A stretch of 9,155 bases of DNA from Candidatus Thorarchaeota archaeon. GTDB lineage: Archaea; Asgardarchaeota; Thorarchaeia; Thorarchaeales; Thorarchaeaceae. Shown here piece by piece: positions 6,047 to 9,155 of the stretch. Position 1 is the stretch's first letter. Every line of letters begins with the position of its first letter. A program made the translations under genes and the position numbers. The notes under the pieces were generated by a model, which saw only the letters and a program-made list of their open reading frames with translations, had not been told where the DNA came from and did not search any database. Location: assembly GCA_016841005.1 (NCBI GenBank), contig JAEORG010000282.1, forward strand, positions 1-9,155, read 5' to 3'.

Positions 6047-9000
6047 ATGAATAAGAGACTCTTGAAAGTCCAAATTGTCTCACTTACTTTTATGTTTGTC
6101 ATGGTCTTCGGAATGTTTCCCCAGGCAGTATGGGCTGGGCAAATTGTACAAGAAGACCCGGAGATTTTCCCACGACCTGTTGTGGGATATGAACTTCAGA
6201 ATATCTACATCTTCTATGATCCTACAGATGAGATTATGACTGGTGTCGCAGAAGGTATACAGGAAATAGTCAACTTCCGAATTTTGAGTGTACAGCTGGT
6301 TCCCGTAACTACCTACGCCGATATCATGTCGTGGTTGCTGGATGAACCTTGGATTGCATTATATGAATTCAATTCCAACTTGGAAGGAGTAGAATTACCT
6401 GAGGCTCAGTTGTCTTGGGAACAATTCTACAAGACGATTGAAGATCATCGTCATACACAGCATGTTGTTGCTATGGCAAATACTCTGACTCTGGAGGAAA
6501 TTCTCAGAGAAGAGGATACCATGATACACACAAGTCAGGAAGAGCAGACTGACGCCCTTCTCCTTCTTCTATATGGTATACATTCAATTATGGAGATTTG
6601 TAAACAGCGTGCACTCCTTAACGATGATTACAAAAATGCTGCAGATGACCTTGAAAAGATTGTTATGCAGATATATGCTGAGAACTTTAACGAATTCTTC
6701 CAACGCAGTGTAGAACCAGTGAACGTAGTTGGTGAAATGGATCCAGTTCTTGCAGAGGAACGAAAGCAAGAGATGTGGGACCGTCATCCTGGTTCTGCTG
6801 AGCCTGCAGCTTACAGATTACAGCCTAATGGCACTCTCCAAGAGATTCCCATGGATGAACTTCCAGAAGACTTCTCTCCCTTCATTCGACTCAGTACTCC
6901 TGCTGATGTTGAAGCAGGCTCATTTGTTCTTGGAGAGATTCCTTTACTCTCAGGTTTACAAGGTCCAATTGGTGAGATTGTCGACGTCCTCTTAGGACTT
7001 CTTGGAAGTGGCGGATCAACCGTTCTATCCATAGGAGAGGATGCCATATCTTCACTGATGACCATCTTTGAAACCATCAAACCATTTCTAGGTATAGTTC
7101 AGAGTGGAGACGCTGAAAGCGCCTTAAAATCCATTATCACTTCACTACTCAATGAATTTCCATTCCCTGATAGTCTCAAGAAATATCTCGAGCCAATTGT
7201 CAATGCTCTCTTTGATTTGAGAGGAAATCTGGATAGTGTACTCGATGTTGTGGGAACACTCTTGGAAGGCCTCCTCCCTGCATTGATTCCAGATGAAATT
7301 ATGACTTGGCTGGATACAATCCTTGACTTCAGTGGTGAATTCTGGGACTTGGTTCAAGATATCATTAAAGACGGAAAAGGCGCATTCAATACTATTCTTA
7401 GTTTCATAACCAACAATGTTCTCAGCGGACTTCTCAATAAGACGCTAGTAGCCACGCTTGGTGTTTCAGCAGGGACCATCACGGAGCTGATTAACAAGAC
7501 TGTCACTACTATCAGTACAGTAGTAAACTATCTTTCGAGCTTTGACTTTAGCCAGTTTATCAAAGATGTTGGTGAGAAGCTGCTTCAGGTGGGATTCAAT
7601 CTCCTAACAGATGCTATTGGACAGGACACAATTGATAGGATAATGTCTGTCATTAGTTTTGCACTATCTACTGTTGATTTGATTGACAAATTCGACCAAG
7701 AATCTCTCATTGAGTTGGCTGGGCAAGTCGCTGAGGAGTTCCTCGGTGTATCCGGAGATGATGTCGAGAATATAGCTAGGGCTATGATGGAAGTAGTCAA
7801 GAACTTCTCTGAGCAGGGACTCCCGAGTGTAAACGACTTCAAGACACAGGTCATGGCTGCGATCAACAATTATGCCTCTGGAGCAGCTCAAAATGTGAAA
7901 AATGTCGTTCAAAATGCAATAACCCTCATTGCAGGTTTCTTCAACGATGGATTTGATCCAAACCAACTTCCTGACCTATTCGAGGTCATCAATGATGCAG
8001 TAGCACTACTACCTACGACTCATTATTCTCTTGCTCAGGTCTCTGAAATTCAGGGAATCATGACCAATGTAGTCAAGCCAATTATGGGAATCGTCGCAAT
8101 GGTAACTGACTCTGATTCATTGAAGAAGATGATAAGCAAGACCGTTAGCGACTTTGTTTCTGAGATAGGCAATTTCGACAACCTCTTCAAACAACTCATA
8201 CAGTTCTTAGATGATGGTGATGTTCTAAATGGGATTCCAGAGTTGGAGAGTGTTCTCGGAACCTTTGGTGACATTGCTGGAGGGATTATGAATGTCATCG
8301 GGGCAGTACGTGATCAGAGCTTTGAGGGTATCATGCGAACTCTCCTCATGGCTGTTGGCTCCATTGTGGGTATCTTCCCGTCCTTTGACGATGTGCCAAT
8401 TGACTCGTTCTTGACCCTCTTACAATCCTTCTTCCCTGATGCTTTTGGTGTAGATAAGGACGACCTACCTCCGGTATCAGAGGTGGTCAACGAGATTGTT
8501 GGATATGCAGCAGGTCTCTTACATGGTGTTGTTGACGAGACCATGCTGGAAGAGATTCTAGGTATCATCATGGACGTCAAGGGAATCTTCACAGATGGTA
8601 TCAAGTGGCTCCTTGGTAAGGCGTATGACTGGCTCACAGGACAACTCACACCTCTCATTCAAGACCTTGAGGATATGCTCAATGGGCTCTTCTCAGGGCT
8701 TGAGGACATGCTCGGTGTAAGTGGATCACTCCCAATTGGATTAGGTGAGTGGTCGCTCTTCGAGCTTGATTATTCACTTGGTATCCTCGCAAACTTCCAC
8801 CTTAATCCTGATCCATTCTTTGAGTTCATTCGGAGTATACTCTTTGAGGGCAGGAATCCCTTCAATATGGATGGTCTTGCAGAGTTCTTCAAGGTCATCT
8901 TTTCATTCTTTGAGATACAACCCCAGTTCTACGCGGAATTAGGTGTTGATGGGTTCGACTCTTCCAAGAATCCATTCCTCACCATGCTTCTTGCATATTT

Positions 9001-9155
9001 GGGTGTGGAATTGTCATTCTCTGGTTCTGCTCACTTCCTCCTGAACCTCTTTACCTTCAGGGGAGGAGTCTTCGAGTGGGACGAGTTCTTCAAGGTCGTA
9101 GAATGGGGTCTTAGCATTCAGATTGGTATCGAGCGGACTATCACCCTGTTGGATG
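6047..9155 (+). CDS. Very large secreted protein of unknown family, 3' end outside window
   Basis: An uninterrupted frame of 1036 codons runs to the right edge. Residues 1-30 are a signal peptide (basic NKR, hydrophobic core, likely cut after AVWA), so the protein is exported. Residues about 45-145 alternate strands and helices (NIYIFYDP, ILSVQLVPV, WIALYEFN, HVVAMAN) like a small alpha/beta domain. Residues about 147-245 are charged helices. Residues about 296-890 are a long run of amphipathic helices rich in L, I, V, G and D broken by P/G turns; none is an obvious membrane span. From about 900 the pattern becomes beta-like with aromatic-rich strands and recurring EFFKV helices. Asn-X-Ser/Thr sites (about 261, 464, 483, 586) suit a glycosylated exported protein. 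No catalytic motif, metal site or known domain was recognised. Helical pore formers, lipid binders and surface-layer-like proteins are possible but unsupported. Coding is near certain; function is unknown. Confidence 0.92.
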   Translation, partial: MNKRLLKVQIVSLTFMFVMVFGMFPQAVWAGQIVQEDPEIFPRPVVGYELQNIYIFYDPTDEIMTGVAEGIQEIVNFRILSVQLVPVTTYADIMSWLLDEPWIALYEFNSNLEGVELPEAQLSWEQFYKTIEDHRHTQHVVAMANTLTLEEILREEDTMIHTSQEEQTDALLLLLYGIHSIMEICKQRALLNDDYKNAADDLEKIVMQIYAENFNEFFQRSVEPVNVVGEMDPVLAEERKQEMWDRHPGSAEPAAYRLQPNGTLQEIPMDELPEDFSPFIRLSTPADVEAGSFVLGEIPLLSGLQGPIGEIVDVLLGLLGSGGSTVLSIGEDAISSLMTIFETIKPFLGIVQSGDAESALKSIITSLLNEFPFPDSLKKYLEPIVNALFDLRGNLDSVLDVVGTLLEGLLPALIPDEIMTWLDTILDFSGEFWDLVQDIIKDGKGAFNTILSFITNNVLSGLLNKTLVATLGVSAGTITELINKTVTTISTVVNYLSSFDFSQFIKDVGEKLLQVGFNLLTDAIGQDTIDRIMSVISFALSTVDLIDKFDQESLIELAGQVAEEFLGVSGDDVENIARAMMEVVKNFSEQGLPSVNDFKTQVMAAINNYASGAAQNVKNVVQNAITLIAGFFNDGFDPNQLPDLFEVINDAVALLPTTHYSLAQVSEIQGIMTNVVKPIMGIVAMVTDSDSLKKMISKTVSDFVSEIGNFDNLFKQLIQFLDDGDVLNGIPELESVLGTFGDIAGGIMNVIGAVRDQSFEGIMRTLLMAVGSIVGIFPSFDDVPIDSFLTLLQSFFPDAFGVDKDDLPPVSEVVNEIVGYAAGLLHGVVDETMLEEILGIIMDVKGIFTDGIKWLLGKAYDWLTGQLTPLIQDLEDMLNGLFSGLEDMLGVSGSLPIGLGEWSLFELDYSLGILANFHLNPDPFFEFIRSILFEGRNPFNMDGLAEFFKVIFSFFEIQPQFYAELGVDGFDSSKNPFLTMLLAYLGVELSFSGSAHFLLNLFTFRGGVFEWDEFFKVVEWGLSIQIGIERTITLLD

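Noticed and set aside
6584..8658. Several minus-strand frames of 67-114 codons and plus-strand frames at 6729 and 8745
   Set aside because: They are shadows of the uninterrupted giant gene; none has a plausible domain or ribosome site.
1..9155. tRNA, rRNA, CRISPR arrays, insertion sequences and attachment sites
   Set aside because: No tRNA-like arms, no spaced direct repeats of CRISPR type, no transposase motifs or terminal inverted repeats were seen on reading both strands.

Overview
The window looks archaeal. Candidate promoters are AT-rich TATA-type boxes about 25 bp ahead of the expected transcript starts, Shine-Dalgarno sites are present at some genes, and surface proteins carry Thr-rich stalks with a C-terminal membrane anchor. 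The 24-residue leucine-rich repeats with an 'IDLxPLxxC' signature, together with several TPR proteins and a DUF2341 surface protein, remind me most of Asgard archaea (Thorarchaeota-like). That assignment is an inference from style and not from a marker gene. No RNA gene of a known family, mobile element or CRISPR array was seen.

Layout. (1) Bases 1-1139, minus strand: the N-terminal 379 codons of a leucine-rich-repeat protein whose 3' end lies outside the window. (2) 1140-1267: a divergent intergenic region with candidate promoters for both sides. (3) 1268-2902, plus: a 544-residue TPR protein with a beta-rich domain between its TPR blocks. (4) 3075-4409, plus: a secreted, C-terminally anchored DUF2341 protein with a Thr-rich stalk. 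(5) 4430-5785, plus: a second TPR protein 20 bp downstream, probably in the same transcript. (6) 5786-6046: a 261-bp non-coding stretch with a TATA box inside a long inverted repeat, a two-tier hairpin and a strong Shine-Dalgarno site. (7) 6047-9155, plus, open at the right edge: at least 1036 codons of a very large secreted protein of no family I recognise.

The two long edge genes (1 and 7) run off the window and cover almost half of it, so any method that requires a closed reading frame would miss them.

How the genes may work together: the LRR and two TPR proteins lack signal peptides and should be cytoplasmic protein-interaction scaffolds. The DUF2341 protein and the giant protein are exported. 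The DUF2341 gene and the second TPR gene form the only convincing transcription unit. A functional link among the rest is inference from proximity only. The most intriguing items are the unassigned giant exported protein, with degenerate internal helical repeats and a duplicated C-terminal beta/helix module, and the unusual non-coding region ahead of it.
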